Shown: positions 35,530-47,459 of the stretch, piece after piece
How positions within the stretch are numbered: position 1 is the first letter of the stretch
Layout of the letters: the number at the start of each line of letters is the position of its first letter
NCBI GenBank assembly: GCA_014904985.1
Contig: MU128910.1
Coordinates: 164,339-228,338 of the forward strand
Reading direction: 5' to 3'
DNA length: 64,000 nt
Origin: Hydnum rufescens UP504
Lineage: Eukaryota > Basidiomycota > Agaricomycetes > Cantharellales > Hydnaceae
The notes under the pieces: model-generated
What the model was told of the DNA's origin: nothing
Database searches by the model: none
The model's input: the letters and a program-made list of their open reading frames with translations, nothing else
Translations under genes and position numbers: made by a program

Positions 35530-36870
35530 ATGGAGATTGTTGCCTCGTCGTCGTCATCGTCGCCCACGTCTACTACCCTGTGCGTGATATGCGGCCTTCA
35601 TTCATACATCTACACTTGCCCACGCTGCTAGTGTGCGCACCTGCTCCGTGCAATGCTCATCTCAGCACAAAAAAGCATCCTCATGTTCTGGCATCCGTGA
35701 TCGTGCTGCATATGTTCCAATGAATAGCATTATAGCTGGGGCACTATGATGGATGATTATGTATTCCTTGAGGACATCGGGAGGATCGTAGAAACTCATG
35801 GTGCCACTATTTCTCGTGGTAGCTTTATGGCGAGAGAACCACGAGGAAGGGGAAGAGGCAGCAGGGGCAGAGGACGTGGAAGAGGTTCCGCAGCAGCAGC
35901 AGCGGTTGTTGGAGGGAGCAAAAAGGATACCTTAAAAATGCAACTTGGATTCAAGAATATCTCTGTCGATTTCCTCCCGGAAGGCATGGAGAAACGGCGA
36001 CTTAATCAGTCTAGATGGGACGCAAGGCACGTTCTCTCGCCACCTGCATCTTGAGTCTTCTTTTTTTTTTACACAACTCAACAGGGAGAATCTTGTATTT
36101 CTCACCGTGGAATTCGTAATTCATCCACCATCCGGGGTGTCGCCCAAGGAGGAAGTCAAACAATTCAAGGCTCTCACGCACCGGAATGCCCTCAGCACAC
36201 CTCTATATCGGGTTCTAGTGGATTACCTCAAGAATAGCAAAGAGGGACGCTCGGGGAGCCCATCATGGCTTCCTGCCATCCTGCCTTTGTCGTCCGATGA
36301 GACATCCCTAGCATCTTCTTCAACTGCCCCCTTGTTCCTCCTGCCCCAATATCCCCCCCGACCGCGTCCGTTACGACTGCCTCAACGTAATTCACATCGG
36401 CGTTTCGCGAATCCTTACTACACTCTTGACCCAACACAGTCACTACTCCAAGCATTGCATTCTAGAGCGTTCCTCGAGTATCCTACGATAGAGCTCGTTT
36501 CCCCGAACGATGCAGGCGACGTCTTTACGTTGATGAGTCTCTTTCATCGAGCGATGATCCCGGGGACGGGGAAGGTGAGCCATTTTCCAAAAGGAAGAAG
36601 CGAAGGGTGGAACCAAAGAAAGGGCCTGCCACGCACGGTCCACAAATGTTGGTGGGATTACTTGCTGGGTACTCGAGCGACGAGGGTGAAGAGACCATGG
36701 ATAATTCCCAAGGGGAACATTCTCGAACTGAAAATGAAAAAGGAGCGCTAGGTCTACTTGGATATGAAAGTGACGGTATCGTATCCTCAGACCCGCATCC
36801 GCGGTCCGGAGACGAGGATGACGGGGATGGCAACACCATTGGGCATGAGGACGGTATTGAACCTAGCTGA
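35530..36870 (+). CDS. BCD1: Box C/D snoRNA assembly protein BCD1 (zinc-HIT)
   Basis: The N-terminus (MEIVASSSSSS) leads into a HIT zinc finger: CVICGLHSYIYTCPRC, then SVRTCSVQCSSQHK. Then come AAYVPMN, SWGTMMDDYVFLEDIGRIVE, an Arg/Gly-rich linker and the BCD1 core (FLTVEFVIHPPSG, LSTPLYRVLVDYLK, FLEYPTIEL), ending in an acidic Lys/Arg tail (SKRKKRRVEPKK). The protein acts in the nucleus in assembly of box C/D snoRNPs. An intron near 36029-36085 starts with GC (GCACGT). Three frame problems are seen: an extra T at 35629 inside the zinc finger, a compensating shift near 35731-35735, and a further shift near 36510-36530. Outside these, the frame is conserved, so either sequence errors or a recent pseudogene is possible. 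Confidence 0.75.
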
Positions 36871-37047
36871 CTCCATAGGGTGGATCCCGAGACCAGAGCC
36901 ACTCCCACCCCACGCGAACAGGCTGGTTGAATCTGAGCATGATGGCGAGTATAATTGGGGCGAAGGTGAATATAATTCCGAGTAAACCGAATGTATTTCC
37001 CTAGCCTCCTAAGGCATTTTCATCGTCACGAGAGGACTAATACTTGC

Positions 37048-37939
37048 TCAACGAAGACTCTCTTTCGGAGGAATGATCAAGGGTAATGGGCCAAGGTCCA
37101 GGTGGCCTTTCATGATACTTTTGAATTCTAAGACTGCATCCGTCTGCTCCTTCAGAGGCATTGGTGCCGAAACGTCGGGCTGATTAGCCGAATTGGGGGT
37201 AGCAGTGGCCGCAACGTTTCGTATCGGGATCGTTTTAACTTCGATTTGCCATGGTTCATCTTGAGATGCGCGTCGAATCTCTTTGGTCTCTGGAGAAATC
37301 TGAAAGGAAGAGAAGACAACGGGTAAGGAGAGATAAGCCTCAATAGAACATGTATTCTTCACTCGATCGATTTTAAAGATGTGAATTACGAGCTTCCCAC
37401 TCTCGAATTCATAGCCATGCTTGTGGGCTTCTTCTACACGCCTGAATTGATCTGATTATTTGGGCCCACAATTGTAATTTAGAGTGCGCCCTTACCGATA
37501 TCCAAGTGCCGAGGCAAAACTAAGCGCATCGCCAGCTACAATTTGCATGTACGCCGCTTGACGGACCGTTGTATCATTTCTGGAGGGTTCGGGTCTCTTG
37601 CTATGGGCATAGAATGTCCTTTGATATACATAAACGATGTGAACAACGAAGGGAAGGGAAGGGTACAGTGTGAAGCATGACAAACCACACAACCTCAGAA
37701 CGCGGGTCTACATCCCTCCGACACGAAATGCACACTTGATCACGTCGAGTGGAGTCTGTCATTAACTGGCCAGAAGCCGTCGGCGCATTGGCGCTGGCGT
37801 TTCGAATCGGTTCAAAAAGAATCTCACGCCAGTTGATCGTTTTCGATGATGACGATCGGAGGGCACAACGTTGTAGGATGTGGTCGAGAGAAGCATGTGG
37901 AAATGACCCATATAGTGATACTTCGTACGATGCCTGCAT
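37048..37939 (-). CDS. MED18: Mediator complex subunit 18
   Basis: Three exons (37939-37689, 37618-37496, 37441-37048) sum to 768 nt and 255 residues. The N-terminus MQASYEVSLYGSFPHASLDH matches the conserved start of MED18 (YEVSLxG followed by a helix). Then come WREILFEPI, AGDALSFASALGYRRVEEAH, KHGYEFESGKLVIHIFKIDR, WQIEVKT and, at the end, DAVLEFKSIMKGHLDLG. This is the usual order of the MED18 beta-barrel and its C-terminal helix. MED18 forms the head-module arm with MED20 and contributes to transcription start and termination by RNA polymerase II. The ATG at 37939 sits directly before the conserved segment. The gene is divergent from DRE2. The first donor could be placed a few bases differently. 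Confidence 0.87.
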
Positions 37940-38201
37940 CTGGTAAACACTATGCACTTGTCCTCGATGGGGGGATCTGGATTTGACCGAACGGCTGTGT
38001 TGGGATTATTCCGCTTTCCTGAGGCCCACCAAAAAACGGCTATCTTCGTTGGAGACGTGTATAAAGGTTCGAGTTTTTCAGCGCCTTCAAGTTGAATCAA
38101 GTTCAAGTGTTCTGACGTGACCGCATCTACATTTCGCCCGCTTTGTCAGTGCCGGCAGTCTCCAGGTCGCCTTGGACTGACTCGCTGAGCAACTTAATAC
38201 T
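37940..38201. promoter_or_regulatory. Bidirectional promoter, MED18 / DRE2
   Basis: 262 bp lie between divergent start codons of MED18 and DRE2. Regulatory sites must be here; none is named. Confidence 0.55.
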
Positions 38202-39274
38202 ATGGCACCCACAGCGACGTTTCTTCAGACGTCCCCCAGCGTCGAAACTCCCACTGGCAAGCTGATCGAGCGGCGATCTTTGGTCGTTGGGTCCCTAACC
38301 ACTGCCCGAGATGGCTCATATCAGTCTTTGATCTCTGACTTGGCTACACACGGCGAGGAAGTGGAAAAACACCTCCTTGACAGAATTGTCGACAATGGTA
38401 TGTCTATATCGATAGATTAGTTTCAATCTTCAATCTACTGAGATCGGGACAGCTGCCAGCCTCACGCCGTTGTATTTTACTTCCATCTACATTACTCTTG
38501 GGTCATCAGATTACACATCCCTCCTCCCACAGCTCTCATCGTTTCTCTCTATCCTCTTCTCCTCTCTCGCACCTCTCGGTAAACTGCACGCTCTTCATGT
38601 CGAGGAAAATATCGTTCCCAAGCTCTCGGCCGATCTGACCGCTTCGGGATACGAGCTCCTCTCCTCCCCAGATTCCCTCGCGATCCTTGCTCAGAGGCCT
38701 CCGGCCCCTTCGCCAGCTGCAGTTTCATTGCGTCTCCGACGCCCTTTGAATCCTGCCAAGAAGTCATCCAAGGCGGCGGTGTGGACACTCTCTTCGTCCA
38801 CACCCTCCCCTGGAACGATTGATGCATCGACGCTCCTAACACCAGAGGATCGGGTACGACCCATTCCGACGTGTGAGCCTCCCGCGGCAGACGGGGGCGT
38901 TATCCGGCGTAAGCGCGCATGCAAAGGATGCACTTGTGGTCTGGCAGAGCTTGAAGCAGAAGAAGTATCCAAGAGTCCGGTAGTCGTTTTAGATACCCAT
39001 GCGGATAATGAGGGTGGAACTATACGAGAAATGAGCGCCAGCGATTTAGAGAAGCTCAAGGTGGCGGCGCAGAACGCTGGAAAGGCCACAAGCAGCTGCG
39101 GCAGCTGTTTCCTCGGTGATGCTTTCCGGTGCGCTGGCTGCCCTTATCTTGGTAAGTACGACCTCCTTGGAGTACCATCGACCAAACAACTTAATCGATA
39201 TATTGCCTCCAGGACTCCCTGCTTTCGAGCCTGGTCAGAAGGTAGTAATTGACGTCGGGATGGACGATATCTAG
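38202..39274 (+). CDS. DRE2: Fe-S cluster assembly protein DRE2 / CIAPIN1 (anamorsin)
   Basis: Exons 38202-38397, 38453-39151 and 39213-39274 give 318 residues with GT-AG introns. The N-terminal half is the variable methyltransferase-like domain. The C-terminal half carries the two iron-sulfur motifs. Motif A is a cysteine followed by CKGCTCGL (C-x11-C-x2-C-x-C). Motif B is the twin CGSC-x7-CAGC in [20 protein letters not shown], followed by [14 protein letters not shown]2 takes electrons from TAH18 for cytosolic iron-sulfur protein assembly. All eight cluster ligands are present and the exon sum is in frame, so the gene looks intact. It shares a promoter region with MED18. Confidence 0.95.
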
Positions 39275-40004
39275 GCGTCTTGTTGCGTACATGTGATTGC
39301 TCTTGCATATCCCGCAGACACTAGCACCGCTGATGGATATTGGATGCCTTACACGTGTATGTTAAGTGCCAATATTCCTCAATTTTTTTTACTAGGGAAG
39401 GAGGGAACAGCCCCGGAATCTAGATGGTTCTGTCAGTGACATGTGCACGAGTGATGTAGTTGATGCGATCGAATGCTGTCTTCCAAGATTCCAGGGAACA
39501 AACTCATGCCTTGATCCTATGACTTAGGATCAGGTAGGGTTACCACAAACTCAAGGAAGTGCGTGGGGTTGAGTTGGACCTCGTTCCACTAATTTGTTCC
39601 ATTGGATACGAAGGGACACTGATATTTGTTGAGGCCATTCACAATGGGTAAGAATATCGATTGGATCCCAACGCCAATTTGGAGGCTCTTCCTTGCTTGT
39701 AGCACGAATGAGGGTAGTCGCTATTAATATACACATACAGTGGAAATGCTATTGCCCGGTCACAAATGCCTTGGGCATCCCGGCCAATGTTCGCGGGCTC
39801 ATCGATACTACCGCGTACCGCCCCACAAGGCGTGGATTGGAAGTTGATCTTGATAATATATAGCACCGAGATAAATTCGCGAGTGCTTCATATCGGGTGT
39901 TGAGACTTGATTTGATGGTCCATGAGACGCATAAAGCAACACATCCCCTCATGGACTCTGGGGGTCTTGGATACGGCATGGGGGGGGGGCTTAGGAACAA
40001 CACT

Positions 40005-40044
<40 letters not shown>

Positions 40045-41879
40045 GTTTGATGTGCGGTCACTGGCGGTGATGAATGCCAGGGAAACTTGCTTCCAGCACA
40101 CTCACTTCCACATCGCACTCGGAGACACTATCGTCCTCAACTAGGTCTCTCGCCGAAAATTGACACAGAGACATGAAGACCTGGCAATGATCGGAACTTT
40201 GTTGCGATGCTATTCCATGTGCATTGTCTGCTCAGAGAAGCGAGTGATTCGAAATGGGCCATTTTGGATGCGAACTCTCGAGATGTCCGGTCCAAGTGTT
40301 GTCCTAAGCCATTTTCAAAATTACTGGGCAAAGTTGGTGTTGTAGATAAACGTCGTGCGAAGCGCTTGTTACGGCACCGGCCGAGAGACCCAACGCCGGA
40401 GACAAGCGCGACCCCTAAAACGACACCGCTATGCGCGATGGACTTGCGAATCTACACCGTACCAAATTATTGAACGTCTGTTTTATCGGGATATTTTCCC
40501 ATTGTCTTCGCCGCGCCACCGGCGCCCGGGCACATTTTCTTTCCTTTTTACCTTTCATATGTTTTCCCCACCCCTCTAAATAGTGTAAAAGGATGGGCTA
40601 CTGCGCACAAAATAAAATCCTGTCGCCGTCGCCGCCCGGTATTTCTCGATCATTTGTGGCTCTCCCGTCCTTGAAACGAACTCCCCACTCGCCTTAGATC
40701 TCAGGGAGAATTGCAATACAAAGATTTATTTCGCTAGTTGGTCTCTAATATTGGATAATTTCAACCCACTGTGCCTCGGTACAATTCGCTTTACTGTTAT
40801 CAGCCACATTTGAACCGTCTTTCTCTGGTACTACATTTCTAAGGCCTACCGATCGTGTGCATATTTAGGGTCCGCAATATTTCAGTATTTCCTCCTTCGT
40901 TCTGAAGAAGTGATTTGCGCTGTCAGTGTTTCTCATGTATAGATAGACGCGTACGTACATTGTCAATCCATGATGTACAAAGATGTCTTTCGGCAGCTTG
41001 TGAATTCGAAAGGTCTCCGACATCTAAGGCCCTGAACACTTGAAAAAAATCCAGACTCACACCACAATTGTTCGGGCCTAGTCAGGAGCTTGACGGGCTT
41101 CCAAATGATATGCTAGTATATCATGGATTGACAATAGGCATCTATGTATACGATGAGGACGCATTCGGAAAAGCGGGGTTTCTCGGGGTTATCCGAAGGA
41201 GGCTCGAACCACCCTTATTCTTCTCAAATGTGAGGCTCGACGCCAAAACGTTAATAAGCAATGTATCTGGAAAGCAGCCCATGCTTCGGCGATTATACGT
41301 TCGCATCTTTGGTTTCTGACCCTAGCTTGGTGATGTCCAATGCGCCCACCCACCGGACCTTGTTCGCTTGAGCCTGCAGATCATCCTTCTGACACCTAGC
41401 TTGCTTCTCTTCGTGTCCCCATCTAATTATTGTTGTGAAAACCTCGCCAGCGACCATGCCGTGTTCCCATCTTGATCTATGATAGTACTCATTATGGACT
41501 GATCTGCTGCCACTCTGTCAGCGCCTCACTACATTTCCTGCTTTCTGACTCACTTTTCACAAGGAATTTATGCCCTTTATTACTTCTATTGCCAATGCTG
41601 CCTGCAGCAATCGGACCTTCATTCTACCCGATGATTGAGCCGATGTGGTAAGACATTCCCAAATGGTAAAGTTCTCCCGGTGGAAGTTTCTGTCTGTCAA
41701 CCTGAGTGACAGCACCAAGGGTTCTGACATGAGGCCATGTGGAATTATGACGGAATAACTGGGGGGGACAAGGGGAAGCCTCGTGGACATTTCTGGGCTT
41801 CCATTTCTTCCACATAAAATCAGTGGTTTGTTCCTTGGTGTTTAGAGCCCACCCCTATCGTGCCTTGAAATCCTCAGTC
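39275..41879. other. Intergenic, microsatellite, no clear gene
   Basis: Holds a (CAA)n tract at about 40005-40044 and a G run just before it. A frame at 41068-41319 contains the coding-like GIYVYDEDAFGKAGFLG, but it has no ATG at its start and no neighbouring exons, so it is left uncalled. Confidence 0.45.
40005..40044. repeat. (CAA)n microsatellite
   Basis: About thirteen uninterrupted CAA units. Noncoding. Confidence 0.9.
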
Positions 41880-43552
41880 ATGCTTTCCTACATCTCTGCG
41901 GTGTCTCTTGGTTTCGTTTTGGGATTTGTCCGGCTGGTCGGTGCCCACCCGTACACGGTGCACGACACTTATATTGGCGGTTCGTTTTACAATGGATTCA
42001 CTGCTCAGGCGATCAGCGACCCAACCAATGGTCGCGTCAAGTACGTGTCCCTCGAACCGCATACGCTGTAAATTATGGCTGATATCAGGTTGACAGTTAC
42101 GTTGACACGCCGACGGCACAGGGGTTGAACCTCACATACGCTTCTTCCGATACGTTTATTTTGCGGACCGATTTCACCTCCTTTCTCGATCCAAATGGGC
42201 CAGGACGGGATTCTGTTCGCCTTATTAGCAACAATGTATACACAACCTCTGTAATCGTTGCCGACATTCGACACATGCCTCAAGTAAGCAGTTCATTATT
42301 CTATTAAAGCTCCTATAGTGACGGGTGCCGCCATGCTTAGGGTTGCGCGTCAGTCCTAATAACCCTTATACCAAATTTGATGATTTTCTGACTCTTGTAT
42401 CTAAAGGACATGGCCAGCATTATGGACTGTGAGCGATCTGGTCGACTATTTCTCTCAGAATATGGACTTACTGGTGCGCTGATGCTTTGTAGGTTGCAAA
42501 TCCATGTTAGTAGGCTTGATCATGGGTGTCGAGTATTATTACTGGAAATTTCTGAAACTGGACTCAAGGGCCAAATCTAGGTATTGAGAGCCTGCTCGTC
42601 AATTATAAGACAATCGGCTAACGACGGTTATTGATATTTTCCAGGAGAGATCGATATCATTGAAGGCGATTGAGACGCGGATGTCTGGAAGATGCATCAG
42701 CTGAACTGACGATTCACGCCCAGGCGTTAATGATCAGTCACCCAATCAGGCGACTTTGCACACTACTCCCGGGTGTACCCAGCCTGCCAATAGGGCTCAA
42801 ACTGGGTACGCTGCGTCCTGTATGAAACAAGGGTCTCGCTCAATATGTAGCCTTTCCCAGCAAAAGTGTTTCCAACGACTGCAATACGTATGTCAACAAC
42901 AATGTAGGTTGTGGGGTCAGATCAACCCTTTCCAACTCTTATGGCCCCAGCTTTAATTCGAACGGTGGTGGATGGTCAATTATACCGGTATTCATGCTTC
43001 GGATAATTACTTACCTCGAATTTCCAGGTACGCAATGGAGCGAACTTCTAGCAGTATTACTGTCTGGTTCTGGCCTCGGGGATCAGGCCCCCCAAGCAAT
43101 GTCGCGAACGGAGAGAATTTTATCGACACTTCGACTTGGGGAGAACCAATGGCTCTCTTCGTCAATGATTCCTGTGATATCGCCTCGAAATTCGGCCCTC
43201 ATAACATCTTGATCAACTTGACTTTGTGTACGCCGTCGTTCGAGGGATTTCAGCTTGTTATTAACTGTAATTGAACGTAGGTGGTACCTGGGCCGGTCAA
43301 CCTTCCGTTTACTCTTCTGCAGGATGCCCAGGGTCATGCGTCGGTGCGTCTTGACGGTTTTTGGTATCTCAGAAATCAGATTGGAATTAATTCTTTCTTT
43401 CTTGATCGTTTGTAGATCATGTTCGTCTTGCGTTTGCGTGTCTTCGGCGTCTATCATGTCACTCAACCTTCTGTGCATTCTAGGTGAACAACAACCCCTC
43501 TGCATTTACGAACGCGTACTTCGAGTTCGCATCGCTGAGAGTGTACACCTAA
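41880..43552 (+). CDS. Secreted GH16 glucanase with micro-exons
   Basis: Thirteen exons sum to 957 nt and 318 residues, perfectly in frame. An N-terminal signal peptide (MLSYISAVSLGFVLGFVRLVGA, split here only by cleavage) precedes HPYTVHDTYIGGSFY. Family 16 blocks follow: RTDFTSF, WPALWTV, the catalytic GEIDIIEGVNDQ, TTPGC, SYGPSFNSNGGGWYAMERT, WGEPMALFVND, FGPHNILINLTLCG and VNNNPSAFTNAYFEFASLR. It hydrolyses beta-1,3/1,4-glucans or remodels the wall outside the cell. The two catalytic glutamates are in EIDIIE. Exons 3-7 and 12 are only 8, 22, 13, 12, 21 and 5 nt long (42341, 42407, 42493, 42569, 42645, 43416). The intron after exon 7 begins with GC. Substrate preference cannot be told. Confidence 0.88.
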
Positions 43553-44236
43553 TGGTGTAACATTTGTATATACCCTTGGACCTATCTTTGCGTATCTGTT
43601 GTATCTGTGTCTGTACTACCACAATCCGGCTTGATCTTGATGTTCAGAACGATTGGAAAGCTCCTCCACAAGGAGATAAATTAAGCTTTAAGACGTATTC
43701 AAACTGCAAGGTGCCTAGCACGAGCTCTAAGCTTCAGAGTCTCAAATGCACATGTCCAGGGCGAGGAAGCAACCCCCCCCCAAACAATCGAAAGCGTTCA
43801 AGGTGCCGCATATGCTCTCGAATTGAGCCCGGCTCTGAGCACCTGGAACCGAAGCACAGTAAAACTCCAGGATACTAGCCTGGTTCCGCATTCCGTTCAT
43901 TTGCAGGTGCCTCCCCCACATCCACCGGTTATCCACATCTAGTTATCTTGTGTCTCCTGGTGATACCATATTGGCGAGAGTGGTGTTGGCTGGAAGTCGG
44001 CTCGAGTCGCCCAGAAGTCGCCCGAAGCACCCTGTCCGGGAAGCGAGCACATCAAGCGGAGTTGCGGGAATACTGCTTAGCCAAGGGCAGCCCGGCCCTG
44101 AAGGAGTAGGCACAGTCTGGGAATAGTAGCCGACTTCGGCTTGACTTCCGTTGACTTCGGCTTATTTCCGAAGTCTTGCGATATATACGTCCGGAATTAC
44201 ACGCATACACACACGCTCTCCCCTTCTACCGTCAAG
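43553..44236. other. Intergenic, GH16 3' to permease 5'
   Basis: No gene recognised. A cluster of CTTCGGCTT-like direct repeats lies at about 44131-44170, just ahead of the permease start. Confidence 0.45.
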
Positions 44237-46811
44237 ATGGATTCGACACCAGCATCATCCGTGGATTTTGACGAAGTGCAACTGGTAATCTTTCCGCGTC
44301 TATGAGGAGCACGATGGATGGCCTTGAACGCAGGAATAGTGCGATCGGTAACGTCATCCTCCTTCTGTGAAGCGCACGAGGTTTGGCTGCGGGTATCCTT
44401 GCGTGCAACCCTCCGGTGATGGTCTCCCCCTTTTTCTCGGGCGGGGAGGTCTTGTCGCCAGGAGCAAGCAGTGCGGGATTGAGATCATACCGCGAGTTAC
44501 CTGATCAGATCGAAATCTGCGGAGGGAAGCCAATCGTGTCGCCCACACATCTTGTTCCGTTCAACTGACGGTTGAACGGGGCTCGATTGTTCTTGTACTG
44601 ACCTCCTTTTATTTCTTTCGTGTTGAAGAATTCTCTGGGATATAAAACGGTGGCCGTCATACTTCCCAGTTCCACTTCAACTTCTCATTCTTGCATCCTC
44701 TACAGTCTCTGCATCGAACATGGCATCAACTGGAGAGCTTCGCCGCTAGCTTTTGCGCTCTGGATTTCATTGGCACAGTCCGGTGCGCACGTTCGCTGCG
44801 TACAATACGTACCGCTTTACGTAATGATTGGTTGTCAGATCCGTTTTCTTCCTCGGCATACTTGCCGGCGGCCCGGCGGCCATGTGGTGGGCCCGAAGCC
44901 CAGGGCAACTGACCATTGTTCATGTATTTTTCCCCTTAGGTCCTCTTACGTCATCACGATGATATTTATGTGGATAAGCGCTGCAGTGCTGGCGGAGATT
45001 TGCTCTGCCCTCCCACTCAGCGGGTCCATTTACATATGGGCTGCAGAGGCTGCAGGTCCAAAATATGCACGATTCATCGCCTTTATCGTTTCCTTTTGGA
45101 CTGCTACCGCTTGGATGACCTTTGCTGCTGGAAACAGTCAGGTACGCGATGGAATCCAGTCCCCAAAGCCTCTGACACGTCCTTATGATATAAATTCAAG
45201 ACTACTGCAAACTACTTGGTTTCGCTCTTACCTGTCTTTGATATCGACATCTCTGGTGGGATCAATAACGGAAATATCAAATGGCGCGCAATTGTCTGGG
45301 CCGTCTCTGAAGGAATATTTCTCCTTTCGATTTCCATGAACTTTCTTCCCCGTGAGTCGCTCAATTGCTTCACTATACGTTTTCTTATCATGAAATGTCA
45401 ATAGCCCGCTGGTACTCCAATGTGTTCAAGTTCACACTGGGCGTGATGGCCGTTGATTTTCTTCTCAACATGATATGGCTCCCGATCGGCGTCTCACGGT
45501 CATACGGTTTTAGGTCCAGCCATGATGCCTTCTTGACAACTAGTCAGTTACTTTCTGCACCTGCGTTGTCCTTATTAATAAAGTCCTTACCTAGACAATG
45601 GCACTGGTGCCCCTGCTGTCTGGAACTGGATGCTCTCTTTCCTTTTCACCTCCGGGACTCTCGTAGGATTTGATGCATCTGGCCATATTGCCGAAGAGAC
45701 CAAAAATGCTAGCGTCGTTGCGGCACGTGGCATCCTTAGCAGTGCCATTGCTACGGGGATCCTGTCGTTCATAACGATCATCCTCTTCCTCTTTTGCACC
45801 CCGCCTATCGATCTGTGGCTCACTCTAGGTGCACCACAACCATTCGTCCAGATATATGCGCTTGCATTGGGTAAAGGTGGAGCGGTGGTAATGACTGTCA
45901 TTGCTGTTCTCGGTCTCGTTCTTGTTGGTCTACTTGTGCTTCCGATCGTTCAGGATGTCATTACTTACATCCTCTGCCAGAATACCAGCATTGCGATTCT
46001 TGCAGCATCTCGCCTTATATTTGCCATCGCTCGGGATGGAGTTCTTCCCGGCTCTCATTGGGTTGGACAAGTCACCGCCCAGGGTCAGCCCCAGAATGCT
46101 GTCACCGTCATGGCTGTATTCGGTGTGCTCCTCCTCTGCACGATCCTCCCAAGCTCCGTTGCGTTTACCTCTCTCATCTCCGCCGGAGGTGTCCCGACTG
46201 TCGCGGCCTATGGGCTCATCGCATTACTCCGGTTGACCCAAACTCCGTACGACTTCAAGAGCTCGCGATTTGGCCTAGGCAAATTCAAAATCCCCTTCTA
46301 CATCTCTGCCGTTCTTTGGAATGGATTGCTTGTTGCGGTTAGTTTGGTTTGGCACTAGCTTTGGCCTGCTGGTGCCTCATATTGTTTTATCTTCAGGTCT
46401 ACGTGTCGCCCTTCACGTTGCCGGTGAACTGCACAGACACTCAACTTTGTCCGTATTCGCGTTTATATCTGTCTTGATTGGTGCCTTCCCTGACTCATGA
46501 TCCAATACTGTGCGTAGGCTGGGGTTATTTTCGGCGCAGTCACGCTCATTGCGATCGTGACTTGGTATGTGACCCCTGAGGATCGTTGGCTTCGCCGCGA
46601 ACATATCAAGGCTATGCTGGAATACGCAGAGCGCCCGGCTGAGTCCCAACTCGTTGGCGATCTCTCTCGCAACGAATCCGTCCAAGTGATTTTTTTTGTG
46701 GTCATTCTCCCCAGAGTTGCCTGGTGGTTTCTTGTGAAGTGTTTCTTAGACATGCGCATGCCTTTCCTCGGGGTAGATTCTGTTTTTGCCTTAGGCTTGC
46801 CCCAATTCTAG
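44237..46811 (+). CDS. APC-superfamily amino-acid permease
   Basis: An ATG at 44237 (MDSTPASSVDFDEVQL) begins a multi-exon membrane transporter. Recognisable transmembrane blocks include FFLGILAGGPAAMWWA, AEICSALPLSGSIYIWAAEA, WMTFAAGNSQ, VWAVSEGIFLLSISMNFLP, SFLFTSGTLVGFDASGHIAE and ETKNASVVAA. Later ones are APQPFVQIYALALGKGG, AASRLIFAIARDGVLPGSHW and PTVAAYGLIALLRLTQTPYD. The C-terminus reads VTWYVTPEDRWLRREH. This order is that of fungal GABA/choline/amino-acid permeases with about twelve spans in the plasma membrane. The 5' exons (44285-44950) could not be resolved, and near 46430-46450 the frame breaks between the PVNCTD segment and the conserved continuation AGVIFGAVTL. One-base errors or lesions are likely. 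Confidence 0.8.
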
Positions 46812-47459
46812 ATGCCGTGTGTGGGCGGGCAACGACGTGTTGCAAGAAGTGATGCACGCCATTATCATTAAGATTACAACGATTAGATGGGGCCTTCCAT
46901 GTCTCATTAAGTGAATTGTACGAACGTGTGCGCGAATGGAAAGAACTAGACACCCTTGCATGACATTGAATATTTGTCCTCAGTGCGTCTTACTGTTTCA
47001 TCTTCACATTCGGTCTCCAATAGATGTACATAGAAAATCCTGAACTCAGCTTCGAGAATCGTCAGTATGCGCCGAACGAGGTGTATCGCCTGGGCACGCA
47101 GGAACGTCATTTCGAAGCTGTCAATTAGTGTCACTCCTAAGCAGGTAGTGCCTACGTGAGGATTCAATGCCGTGCGATCGATGTTGATGGGGCCAAAACC
47201 CAATCTGTAGGGGTGCATGCAGGAGACATTGCGCTTAGTTGAGAGCCATAAGAATGCAGGGCCACCAGTGGTCTTTAACGCAAACGTTGTATGGAGAGAT
47301 TGATGGCATGTCATGGTTGTGATTTCAAGCGGTGGCATAAGCATGAGATTACAGCCAAAAGAAAACCAGTCGATAACATAAGCGTCTCTCCACGACGTCG
47401 ATCGATGCCCTCTCGGAAACAACCAGAGGTAACAGGAAAGGAACGATTGTTCTGGTTCA
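46812..47459. other. Convergent 3' region, no gene
   Basis: The permease (plus) and eL36 (minus) end toward each other here. A long open frame antisense to and beyond the eL36 end was judged to be chance. Confidence 0.5.
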
